Source: Verrucomicrobiales bacterium
GTDB lineage: Bacteria; Verrucomicrobiota; Verrucomicrobiia; Verrucomicrobiales; SLCJ01
DNA length: 64,000 nt
Assembly (NCBI GenBank): GCA_024636835.1
Contig: JAGXGH010000069.1
Span: forward strand, 62,001-126,000
Direction of reading: 5' to 3'
Shown: positions 1-6,768 of the stretch, in pieces
Position numbering within the stretch: the first letter of the stretch is position 1
Layout: each line of letters begins with the position of its first letter
The notes under the pieces: model-generated
Seen by the model: only the letters and a program-made list of their open reading frames with translations
Databases searched by the model: none
Told to the model about the DNA's origin: nothing
Position numbers and translations under genes: made by a program

Positions 1-362
1 AACTTCGACGCCCCCGTCGTGCCGGATGTCGATTTCAAATGCACCGTCGATGCCCCGAAAGCTCCCACATCCAGCTCAGGATGATCGCCACGCGCCACAC
101 TATCCTGCGGCCACACCACCGCACCATCCCGCCAGCCACGCAGCACAGCGACAAGAAATTCCACCCCTCCCCCAGTCACCGACCGCACGTCTCGATCTCC
201 TACCGGCATGGCTTCCACCTCCGCAGCCAGAGCAAAAAACGTCCACCTCTCACCATCCGCCCACACTGCCACATGATCAGCCAAGTCATCGACCAAACAC
301 GACCATCGGACGTAAAGTGAAGTAGGTTTATCGTCGTAACCAAGCATACCAATTTCATTCAT
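1..362 (-). CDS. AMP-dependent acyl-CoA/ACP ligase, N-terminal part (cut by window edge)
   Basis: An open frame of 120 codons runs from an ATG at 362 leftward off the window without a stop. Its last visible residues, about 110-120, read KSTSGTTGASK, which fits the AMP-binding signature of ANL-superfamily adenylating enzymes (acyl-CoA synthetases and stand-alone acyl-ACP ligases). A second in-frame ATG at 347 would shorten it by five residues. The later catalytic motifs lie outside the window, so the substrate cannot be judged. The gene is divergent from the ketosynthase, with about 210 bp between them, so the biosynthetic cluster probably continues to the left. Inference: it activates a starter acid for loading onto the carrier protein at 8689. 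An ordinary fatty acyl-CoA ligase is the alternative. Confidence 0.8.
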   Translation of the reverse strand, partial: MNEIGMLGYDDKPTSLYVRWSCLVDDLADHVAVWADGERWTFFALAAEVEAMPVGDRDVRSVTGGGVEFLVAVLRGWRDGAVVWPQDSVARGDHPELDVGAFGASTVHLKSTSGTTGASK

Positions 363-572
363 GCACCCAGCCCGACAAGTTTTCAATCCTACAACACGGG
401 ATCTGCATAATCACCAACTTCCATCAATCACACTTTTACCTAGTGGACAAGAGGACCAGATAACCAAAGCATTGTAAAACGTATGTTGTTGATCAAGATA
501 ACCAATGCCTATTGAATATTGACCGATGACCCATCAGTTCATCCTGTAAATCCTGTCAAACATTACCACACT

Positions 573-1838
573 GTGCAGTCTCCAACCGACATCGTAATCA
601 CCGGCGTAGGCATCCTCACCGCCATGGGGCGCGGATGGCGTGAAAACGCCGACGGCTTCCGCGAAGGACGCAACGCTCTGCGATCTATTGATCTATTTTC
701 GACCGAAGGCCAACGCGTCCATCACGGTGGACAAGCCGAGGTGCCGGACATCGGCGAAATTCCGATCGCGGAGAACCTACCGAAGCGCCGCGCCGCAAGA
801 GCCGACCGTCCGACGCGGATGCTTCTCACCGCCGCCGATGAAGCGATCACCGCTTCTGGTATTGAGCGTGAAATGCTCGCCGACGGCATGTTAATGCTCG
901 GCACCTCAGCTGGCGCGATGATGGTAGGCGAAGAGTATTTCTCCGAAGCCCACGCTGACCGCAAGGGCGGGCAAGCGACCCGCTCGCATATCTATCAGCC
1001 GCAGGTCCAAGCCGCCGTGCTCGCGGAAGCATGCGGCATTCAACGCCCCGCACAAATCATCGCCAATGCCTGCGCCAGTGGAGCGAACTCGATCGGCCAC
1101 GCGCTTCAATATATCAAAACAGGTCGCGCGGAAATCGCCGTCGCCGGCGGCTACGACGCTTTGGCAAAACTCGTCTTTGCCGGATTCGACTCACTCCAGG
1201 CGCTCAGCACCGAAGATGTTCCGCGCCCCTTCGACGCCAAGCGCCAAGGGCTCGCCATTGGAGAGGGTGCCGCACTCTTCGTCATCGAAACCCGCGCCCA
1301 CGCCGAGGCACGTGGAGCGGGCGACAAAATCCTCGCTACCGTCGCTGGCTACGGCGCAACGACTGACATCCATCACCTCACCCAACCAAATCCAGAAGGC
1401 GACGCCGCACTACAATCCATGACCGAAGCTTGCGCCATGGCGGGAGTCACAGCTACCGACCTCGAATACATCAACTCCCACGGAACCGGCACACCACTCA
1501 ACGACATCGCCGAAGGACGGGCCATCCAACGCTTCGCATGTGATGAAGTCGGGACGATTGCCGTGTCCTCCACCAAGGCATCGATAGGTCACCTCCTCGG
1601 CGGTGCCGGAGCCGTAGAGGCAGCCATCACCGTGATGGCTCTGACCGAAGGATTTCTCCCACCGACCACCACTGTCATAGAACCCGACGAAGTCTGCACC
1701 TTCGAGCTCATCCGAGAACCTACCAATCGCAACATCACTACCGCCCTCACCAACTCCTTCGGCTTCGGCGGAGCCAATGCGACGGTCGTCCTGAAAAAGG
1801 AGGTCAAGAGTCAATCGTCAAAAGTCATCAGTCAATAG
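573..1838 (+). CDS. Beta-ketoacyl-ACP synthase, active subunit (KAS II/FabF-like)
   Basis: Thiolase-fold condensing enzyme that extends an acyl chain on an acyl carrier protein. Numbering from a TTG at 519, the nucleophile Cys185 sits in NACASGAN, the decarboxylation histidines are His321 (SHGTGTPLND) and His358 (SIGHLLGGAG), and Lys353 precedes the latter, so the active site is complete. The C-terminal GFGGANA loop is present. I prefer the GTG at 573, giving QSPTDIVITGVG as in FabF proteins, because 519-572 reads as repetitive intergenic sequence; neither start has a clear Shine-Dalgarno. The last residues after LKKE are encoded by a 7-bp repeat array. The next gene is a Cys-less paralogue, so this is probably the KS of a KS/CLF pair in a type II polyketide or aryl-polyene-like pathway rather than housekeeping FabF. 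Confidence 0.9.
   Translation: MQSPTDIVITGVGILTAMGRGWRENADGFREGRNALRSIDLFSTEGQRVHHGGQAEVPDIGEIPIAENLPKRRAARADRPTRMLLTAADEAITASGIEREMLADGMLMLGTSAGAMMVGEEYFSEAHADRKGGQATRSHIYQPQVQAAVLAEACGIQRPAQIIANACASGANSIGHALQYIKTGRAEIAVAGGYDALAKLVFAGFDSLQALSTEDVPRPFDAKRQGLAIGEGAALFVIETRAHAEARGAGDKILATVAGYGATTDIHHLTQPNPEGDAALQSMTEACAMAGVTATDLEYINSHGTGTPLNDIAEGRAIQRFACDEVGTIAVSSTKASIGHLLGGAGAVEAAITVMALTEGFLPPTTTVIEPDEVCTFELIREPTNRNITTALTNSFGFGGANATVVLKKEVKSQSSKVISQ
1803..1838 (+). repeat. Heptamer array at the 3' end of the ketosynthase
   Basis: Five consecutive 7-bp units of the form GTCANNN (GTCAAGA at 1803, then GTCAATC, and so on to 1837) run through the last codons and the TAG stop. They encode the tail VKSQSSKVISQ, which has no counterpart in typical FabF C-termini. 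Purine-rich on the coding strand. Confidence 0.75.
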
Positions 1839-2150
1839 GATCAGCCGCACACATCTCCCACCTTCTTGTTCTTCCAGACCTTCTGGTGAAAATGAATTCT
1901 TAGCCGCAAAAAGGCACAAAATTCGCAAAAAAGAGATTCGCGCCGAACCAACTCATCAATTCGCACGATCACAATGAATTACCATCAGGTTTTTCATGGT
2001 ATAAAAACCAGGTCTTAGTACCATCTAAATCCATCCTCATTTTTTGCGCATTTTGTGCCTCTTTGCGGCCAACATTGCCTCTCCATTTCTTCCTTCATGA
2101 TCTTCATGGTTAAACCCGCCTCTCGCATCTTCTGGTAAAACGCTTTCTCC
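1839..2150. repeat. Intergenic region with a long-loop inverted repeat
   Basis: No gene. The arm at about 1901-1932 (AGCCGCAAAAAGGCACAAAA and following) returns as its reverse complement at about 2040-2070, separated by about 108 nt. A related arm occurs at 3417-3450 in the next intergenic region. The pyrimidine-rich stretch around 1858-1883 (CACCTTCTTGT, CTTCCAG) also recurs at about 3801-3827. This looks like dispersed non-coding repeat sequence rather than a promoter I can identify. Confidence 0.6.
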
Positions 2151-3221
2151 ATGGTAATCCCCAACATCACCACCACGGATCTCACCATCGCCGGTGCTGC
2201 AGCAGTCTCCGCCGCTGGATGGAATATCTCCGACCTTGCCGAAGCAGTGGCTTCACAGATCGAGCTTCCCGTTGACCAACTTCCGCGAAAAGACAGCGAG
2301 GAATCATTCCCCGTCCGCCGCGTTCCGAAAGCCGCGCCCGACCCACGCTTCCGTCACCCGCGACTCCGCCGCACCTCACCTGTCACCCGTTTCGCCATTC
2401 ACGCAGCACTGGACGCTTTGGGCGAAGAGCGCGTCGAACTGGCCCGAGCAGGCGAACTCCGCATCGGCGTGATTTTCACCCTAATGAACGGTTGCGTAAA
2501 CTTCACCAACCGCTTCTTCGGCGAAGTCCTGGCCGACCCGTCCACAGCATCGCCCATTCTCTTCCCCGAAACTGTTTTCAACGCACCGGCCTCGCACCTT
2601 TCCTCCTTCCTCGGCAGTCGCGCCATCAACTACACACTGATGGGCGACACTGCACAGTTCCTCGGCGCATTCGACATTGCCTCACTCTGGCTCTATACCG
2701 ACCAGGCCGACTGCGTCGTCATCGTTGGCACCGAAGAATCCGACTGGCTCACCGCCGGAGCGTTCAGCCGATTCCACCCATCCATCCCATCGTCCGAAGG
2801 GGCAGGTGCCGTGTGCCTCACCAAATCCAACACCAGCGAACCCTGCGCAAAAGTCTCCGCCCTCACCAAGCCGCTTTCCATCTTCGACTGGGCCAACCGC
2901 GCGCCGCACGCCATCGCAACCGCCGCCGCACTACGCCCGCATCTCCCAACAAACGGCACCACCACCATCATAGATGGCCGCATCGGCGACACCCGACACG
3001 ACCGCGCCGAAACCGATGCCTGGGCACCAGAAATCGCTGCAGGGATCACCACCATAAGCCCGCTCAAAATCATCGGTCACCCACTCGGCGGGGCCAATGC
3101 CATTCAAACGGCCCTCGCGGCCCATCTCGTCCTCACCGGCAAAACCGACCACGCCATCACCACCGCCACCGGCCACAACCAACAAGTCCTCGCCGCTCTA
3201 TTTTCTGGCACTAGGCACTAG
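2151..3221 (+). CDS. Ketosynthase-like chain-length factor (KS-beta), nucleophile Cys replaced by Gln
   Basis: A 356-residue condensing-enzyme homologue, shorter than FabF (about 410). The segment GDTAQFLGA (residues 165-173) aligns with the active-site ACASGA segment of the preceding gene and puts Gln169 where the nucleophilic Cys should be. The first catalytic His region (NSHGTGT) is replaced by DGRIGDTRHD, while the second, KIIGHPLGGANA (His310), is kept. Cys to Gln is the hallmark of chain-length factors that pair with an active KS in type II polyketide and aryl-polyene synthases. It is probably the heterodimer partner of the upstream KS: it shapes the pocket and can decarboxylate malonyl-ACP, but should not condense. 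The last residues (SGTRH) run into a 7-bp repeat array. A degenerate paralogue without function is a less likely reading, given the intact fold motifs. Confidence 0.85.
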   Translation: MVIPNITTTDLTIAGAAAVSAAGWNISDLAEAVASQIELPVDQLPRKDSEESFPVRRVPKAAPDPRFRHPRLRRTSPVTRFAIHAALDALGEERVELARAGELRIGVIFTLMNGCVNFTNRFFGEVLADPSTASPILFPETVFNAPASHLSSFLGSRAINYTLMGDTAQFLGAFDIASLWLYTDQADCVVIVGTEESDWLTAGAFSRFHPSIPSSEGAGAVCLTKSNTSEPCAKVSALTKPLSIFDWANRAPHAIATAAALRPHLPTNGTTTIIDGRIGDTRHDRAETDAWAPEIAAGITTISPLKIIGHPLGGANAIQTALAAHLVLTGKTDHAITTATGHNQQVLAALFSGTRH

Positions 3222-3249
3222 GCAATGGTCAATGGTCAATGGTCAATGG
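3210..3249 (+). repeat. Heptamer array overlapping the 3' end of the KS-beta gene
   Basis: Two ACTAGGC units (3210, 3217) are followed by AATGGTC at 3224, 3231 and 3238 and a partial unit to 3249. The array starts before the TAG stop (3219-3221) and continues into the intergenic region. Purine/G-rich on the coding strand. Confidence 0.85.
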
Positions 3250-3863
3250 AAGAGATACGGGCCGATTAGAACACAATTCTTATCCTAAGATTTCAGCCGC
3301 TAGAAAAGCACAAAGTAACTCTCATCCACCGCATCATTTCGCGCAGCCCATGTGAATATTTTCAAGTTCTTCGTTGTAGAATACTCAGGTCTGTGGCTCG
3401 TCTCACATCATTCTCATTTTTTGCGTTTTTTGTGCCTTTTTGCGGCTAAAAAGCCAGCACAACCCAAGCCCTCTGCGTCTCTGCGCGACAACCCATATTT
3501 AACCATCAATGGCATAAAGAGCATGAAGTAAGAGGATATGCAGTGTCGAAAAATTCGTATTATTCGCTAAATTCGCGGTTAACAATGTCTTTATTCGCTC
3601 CATCCCGTTTCTTGGTTCCGAGTTCAGGCACAGGGCAGAGATTTGGCGACGTTCGTTCGGCGCTTCCAAAGCGTCCGCTACAGGAGCCCGCGCTCTGCGC
3701 GAAAACCTGCCTCCGCATCCGTGTCCATCCGTGGTAAAAATCGCCTCCCTCTGACCATTCAAAATCAAACATTCATCATCCAGAATTCCGCTTTAGCCGC
3801 ACCTTCTTGTCCTTCCAGCCCTTACTCCTCAACCCTGTTCATCAAGCGCCAGCTTCCCCACCC
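3250..3863. other. Long intergenic region built from dispersed repeat fragments
   Basis: About 615 nt without a convincing gene. It holds a degenerate inverted pair (about 3295-3320 and 3417-3450) of the same type as 1901/2040, an array-like CTCTGCGTCTCTGCG segment near 3470-3490, spaced ATTCG elements near 3550-3590, and a copy of the CACCTTCTTGT-type stretch near 3801. Short frames across it lack family motifs. It separates the KS pair from fabG and may represent repeat accumulation or a decayed gene; no remnant motif was recognised. Confidence 0.5.
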
Positions 3864-3898
3864 CTTTCTACTCTATACTCTCTACCTTCTACTTCTTC
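3864..3898 (+). repeat. Pyrimidine heptamer array abutting the fabG start codon
   Basis: Five 7-bp units (CTTTCTA at 3864, CTCTATA at 3871, then to CTTCTTC at 3892) end exactly at 3898, one base before the ATG at 3899. There is no Shine-Dalgarno in the usual position, so the array forms the translation-initiation leader. Confidence 0.85.
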
Positions 3899-4618
3899 AT
3901 GAACATCCTCATCACCGGCGCCAACGGTGGGCTCGGCATCGCCATTGCCCGTAAATTTCTCGAATCCTCCGACAACCATGTCTTCCTCGGCGTCCGTTCG
4001 TCTCGTGATGCCGCCGAAGCGCTCGTCGCAGAATTTCCCAACACTACTGAACTCGTCTCTCTCGACGTCACCTCACCAGAAAGCTGGACCACTGCCATCG
4101 ACACGATCACCGCCGACGGCGGACGCCTTGACGTGCTCGTCAACAACGCCGGCATCCACGACGACGGACTTCTCGCCACCATGAGCGACGACCAATGGTC
4201 ACGCGTCATCGACTCCAACCTCAGCGGAAGTTTCTTCGGCTGCCGAGCTGTCATTCGCGCCATGATGGCCAACCGCTTCGGGCGCATCATTAACATCTCA
4301 TCGCTCAGCGCCTTGCTGGCACCAAAAGGCCAGACCAACTACGCCGCCGCCAAGGCCGGCGTTGTTGCCATGACGCAATCGCTCGCCAAAGAGATTGCTC
4401 GCGCCGGGATCACCGTCAACGCCATCTGTCCCGGCTACGTCGAGACCGCCGCCCTCGACTCCATCCCCGAAGCCGAGCGCAAAGCCCTCGCAGCCACCAT
4501 CCCCATGCGCCGCTTCGCCAAGCCCTCAGAGATCGCCGCCGCCGTCGCCTTCCTCGCCTCCGAAGACGCCGCCTACATCACCGGCTCGACCCTGAAAATC
4601 GACGGCGGCATCTTCTAA
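3899..4618 (+). CDS. fabG: 3-oxoacyl-ACP reductase (FabG-type SDR)
   Basis: A classical short-chain dehydrogenase/reductase of 239 residues, the normal FabG length. It has the Rossmann motif TGANGGLG (residues 6-13), NNAG (82-85) and the catalytic set Ser135, Tyr148, Lys152 (YAAAK), with the FabG-like PGYVETAA and GSTLKIDGGIF segments. It reduces beta-ketoacyl-ACP to beta-hydroxyacyl-ACP with NADPH in the cytoplasm. The start at 3899 is supported by homology (MNILITGANG) although no Shine-Dalgarno is visible; a pyrimidine heptamer array lies directly in front. Position after the KS/KS-beta pair suggests it reduces their product; being the cell's only FabG cannot be excluded. An apparent terminator follows at 4754. 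Confidence 0.92.
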   Translation: MNILITGANGGLGIAIARKFLESSDNHVFLGVRSSRDAAEALVAEFPNTTELVSLDVTSPESWTTAIDTITADGGRLDVLVNNAGIHDDGLLATMSDDQWSRVIDSNLSGSFFGCRAVIRAMMANRFGRIINISSLSALLAPKGQTNYAAAKAGVVAMTQSLAKEIARAGITVNAICPGYVETAALDSIPEAERKALAATIPMRRFAKPSEIAAAVAFLASEDAAYITGSTLKIDGGIF

Positions 4619-4619
4619 C

Positions 4620-4734
4620 CGTGGCGTTGGCTTCTAGCCGACAAGCCATCACCCAATTCAGCATCCACTCCAGCGACCAAGCTCAGGCCGATCAGGCCTC
4701 CATCCCGTGGCGGTGGCTTCTAGCCGCCAAGCCA
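4620..4734. repeat. Pair of direct repeats (REP-like)
   Basis: A 29-bp element beginning CGTGGCGTTGGCTTCTAGCC occurs at 4620-4648 and again at 4706-4734 with two substitutions, 86 bp apart. Each contains the small palindrome GGCTTCTAGCC. Such GC-rich units are likely dispersed intergenic repeats. Confidence 0.6.
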
Positions 4735-4753
4735 AACCCCACCAAAAGTTAAC

Positions 4754-4786
4754 AATCTTGTGTCGCACAAGATTCATCAATTTTTT
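4754..4786 (+). terminator. Rho-independent terminator after fabG
   Basis: A perfect 9-bp stem, AATCTTGTG (4754-4762) with CACAAGATT (4766-4774), and a TCG loop is followed six bases later by a T6 run (4781-4786). It probably ends the fabG transcript; the next gene starts only 15 bp later. Confidence 0.75.
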
Positions 4787-4800
4787 AACCTTAAACGAAA

Positions 4801-5178
4801 ATGACAAAGACTGAAGCTCTAGAAATTTGCCAAGAGATTGTATCCCGCATTGTTGGAGTTGTTGGTGTGTGTGTCCTAATAAGCACCATAGCCCATACCA
4901 CTATTCAATGGGCGACGGTGCAACCAAATATGGTCGCAGGAGTCATCCATGTTGAACCAACTCAGCGCACGCAGACCTTTTTCAAAAACAACAGCTCAGG
5001 AGAACTTATAGAGGTTTCCAGTGACGGCGAAAGATCAATAACCAGGATCGATAAAAGGCAGTTCATCCACCTTACTTTGACCGCTCTTTCAGGTCTGGGA
5101 TTATTGGTCTTACGATGGCCCATCGCAAGAATTCTTATTCCCAACCCAGCGGCCAAGAAAAGTCCACAACTGATATGA
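4801..5178 (+). CDS. Small membrane protein of unknown function
   Basis: 125 residues, not recognised. Two hydrophobic stretches (about residues 17-35 and 91-108) suggest two membrane helices with an about 50-residue polar loop (VEPTQRTQTFFKNN) between them, and a short basic C-terminus. Codon and base composition are more AT-rich than the preceding biosynthetic genes. It begins 15 bp after the terminator and has no clear Shine-Dalgarno (AACGAAA precedes the ATG). It is followed by another unknown gene 64 bp downstream that shares the AT-rich character, so the two may have been acquired together. Confidence 0.6.
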   Translation: MTKTEALEICQEIVSRIVGVVGVCVLISTIAHTTIQWATVQPNMVAGVIHVEPTQRTQTFFKNNSSGELIEVSSDGERSITRIDKRQFIHLTLTALSGLGLLVLRWPIARILIPNPAAKKSPQLI

Positions 5179-5242
5179 ATCGATCCAAGGGGACCTCTTT
5201 GTTTTGCTTGCTGATCGATCCCTGATTCGATTATTAACGGGA

Positions 5243-6121
5243 ATGCATCGCTTTATTCCTGCGTTATTAATCGGGCTCATTTTTCTTCCGCTCACAGCAT
5301 TCGGAACCGACCAACGACTTGATGAGCTTCTCATTGAAGGAAAACGCTATTGGCTAACTGATTTAACTCCTTTGCCACCGCAAATTAAAGATCAGGGAAT
5401 AGAATTTTCGATGATCTCTACCGGAAATTATAAAGGTTTCGAAGCCTATTGGGCTGTATTTGATCGTAGGCTCTACTTGATCGGATTTAGAGGAAACGTC
5501 AAAAACGGTAGCGAGCGCCCGGTCATAAAAACATTTACCGAACTGTTTCCATCCAAAAAAATGCCGATTCATGCCACGTGGATCTCCGGAGACATACCAG
5601 CTTCCGATGGCCGGGTATCCGATGACTATGGAATGCTATCTCCCAGCCTGACGTTGCGCATTGAAAATGGTTGGGTGGTCGATGCAATCACCAATAATGG
5701 AGAACAGCTATTGGCACATAAGCACGACCACAGACTCCAGGACTTGAAGAATATAATGCGGAAAACAACTATCGCGAAATTCATCACATCTGAAGACGAT
5801 AATGAACTGGATCGGTTCGTCCGCTTTGCCAAAATATTCAACAAAACCACCAGCGAAAATGGTCATTCAGCGAAAGTCGTGATCGAATACCTGCCGGGTT
5901 CAGATAATCGCCAATTAGATGAAGCGCTCAATATAAATGAAATACCAGCCGATATACTCCTCGATATCTTATTAGAAGATAGCAGTTGGTCACGAAATCT
6001 CGTCTATCCACAAATGGCGCCAACCCCTGTCATCGTTCTCTCAAATTCCAGAATATCAAAAGACGGGCACCGCAGCGGCGCTACCGTGGAAGAAGACAGT
6101 ATCCACAAGGTCGAAAAATAA
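5243..6121 (+). CDS. Secreted protein of unknown function
   Basis: I take the ATG at 5243 because it gives a clean signal peptide (MHRFIPALLIGLIFLPLTAFG, cleavage near residue 21), whereas a TTG at 5204 adds a polar extension in front of it. The mature part is about 270 residues, mixed alpha/beta in appearance, with no motif I recognise and no second membrane segment. It is probably periplasmic or exported. The gene is AT-richer than its biosynthetic neighbours and is convergent with the UPF0158 gene 75 bp away. The only hint to its role is the adjacent small membrane protein. Confidence 0.6.
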   Translation: MHRFIPALLIGLIFLPLTAFGTDQRLDELLIEGKRYWLTDLTPLPPQIKDQGIEFSMISTGNYKGFEAYWAVFDRRLYLIGFRGNVKNGSERPVIKTFTELFPSKKMPIHATWISGDIPASDGRVSDDYGMLSPSLTLRIENGWVVDAITNNGEQLLAHKHDHRLQDLKNIMRKTTIAKFITSEDDNELDRFVRFAKIFNKTTSENGHSAKVVIEYLPGSDNRQLDEALNINEIPADILLDILLEDSSWSRNLVYPQMAPTPVIVLSNSRISKDGHRSGATVEEDSIHKVEK

Positions 6122-6183
6122 CATCTCCGCAATACGATTGCTTGGTGCAGTGCGAACCAACACTCATTCCCCCCCTCCGTGGC

Positions 6184-6200
6184 ATGACCGTCCCGGTCAT
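6184..6200. terminator. Small hairpin between convergent genes
   Basis: ATGACCG and CGGTCAT form a 7-bp stem with a 3-nt loop, overlapping the stop codon of the minus-strand UPF0158 gene. No T-run is present on either side, so terminator function is only suggested by its place between convergent genes. Confidence 0.25.
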
Positions 6201-6652
6201 GATCCACTTCCATCCACCTCCCGTGGATAATCGATCCCCTCATACTCAATCCCCTCGCCCTTCAAAAACTCGTGTGCCCGCTTTTCCAACCACGCGTTGT
6301 GAAAAGCAAACCACTGATCCCGCGCCTCGGGAAAATCCAATAGAGTGTCTTTGAAACACCGGAACGGTTTTCTCATCCCCAGCGCACGCGCCAAACTCCG
6401 CGAAGTCTCGCTCTCCTCGAGCCCCTCCACGAATTCCTCCATAATTCGAAACCCATCGCGGGAATCCACCGATTCAACGTAAACATATCGGTCTGGATTC
6501 TCCTCGATTTCCTCGATATCGATCTCATCATTATCAATCAGACTGGAGTAAAAATGCATCTCACCCGTCTTGCTGTCGAGATACCAATCTTGCTCCTCAC
6601 TGCTCTCCAGAGCCATACACAGCTCACCAAGATCTATCTTTATATTCGCCAT
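6197..6652 (-). CDS. UPF0158 family protein
   Basis: 151 residues, strongly acidic. The pattern (LYLDSKTGE-type strand, an acidic linker, RY-x-YV-x-V, DGFRIMEEFVE, then a FKDTL-PEARDQWFAFHNAWL block at about residues 100-122) is that of the UPF0158 family, whose function is not established. No signal peptide, so cytoplasmic. It stands alone on the minus strand between unrelated genes, upstream of the permease reading in the same direction but with its own start at 6652. The family is recognisable; the biochemical role is not. Confidence 0.75.
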   Translation of the reverse strand: MANIKIDLGELCMALESSEEQDWYLDSKTGEMHFYSSLIDNDEIDIEEIEENPDRYVYVESVDSRDGFRIMEEFVEGLEESETSRSLARALGMRKPFRCFKDTLLDFPEARDQWFAFHNAWLEKRAHEFLKGEGIEYEGIDYPREVDGSGS

Positions 6653-6768
6653 TGAAAAATCCGTTTGGGGTTACAGGCGCAAACCTTGCACAAAACATTT
6701 TTCCAGATCAAGGCCGCTGTTTAGCATCAAGCTTGGCTCTACTTCACTAATCCTCCATCGCAGCGATC

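Noticed and set aside
26-325. Two overlapping plus-strand frames rich in Pro, His and Ser
   Set aside because: They lie antisense to the N-terminus of the AMP-ligase frame, which has a clear family motif; their composition is typical of shadow frames.
519-572. TTG-started extension of the ketosynthase
   Set aside because: The added residues fall in repetitive sequence (ATCCTGTAAATCCTGTC type) and do not fit FabF N-termini; the GTG at 573 is preferred.
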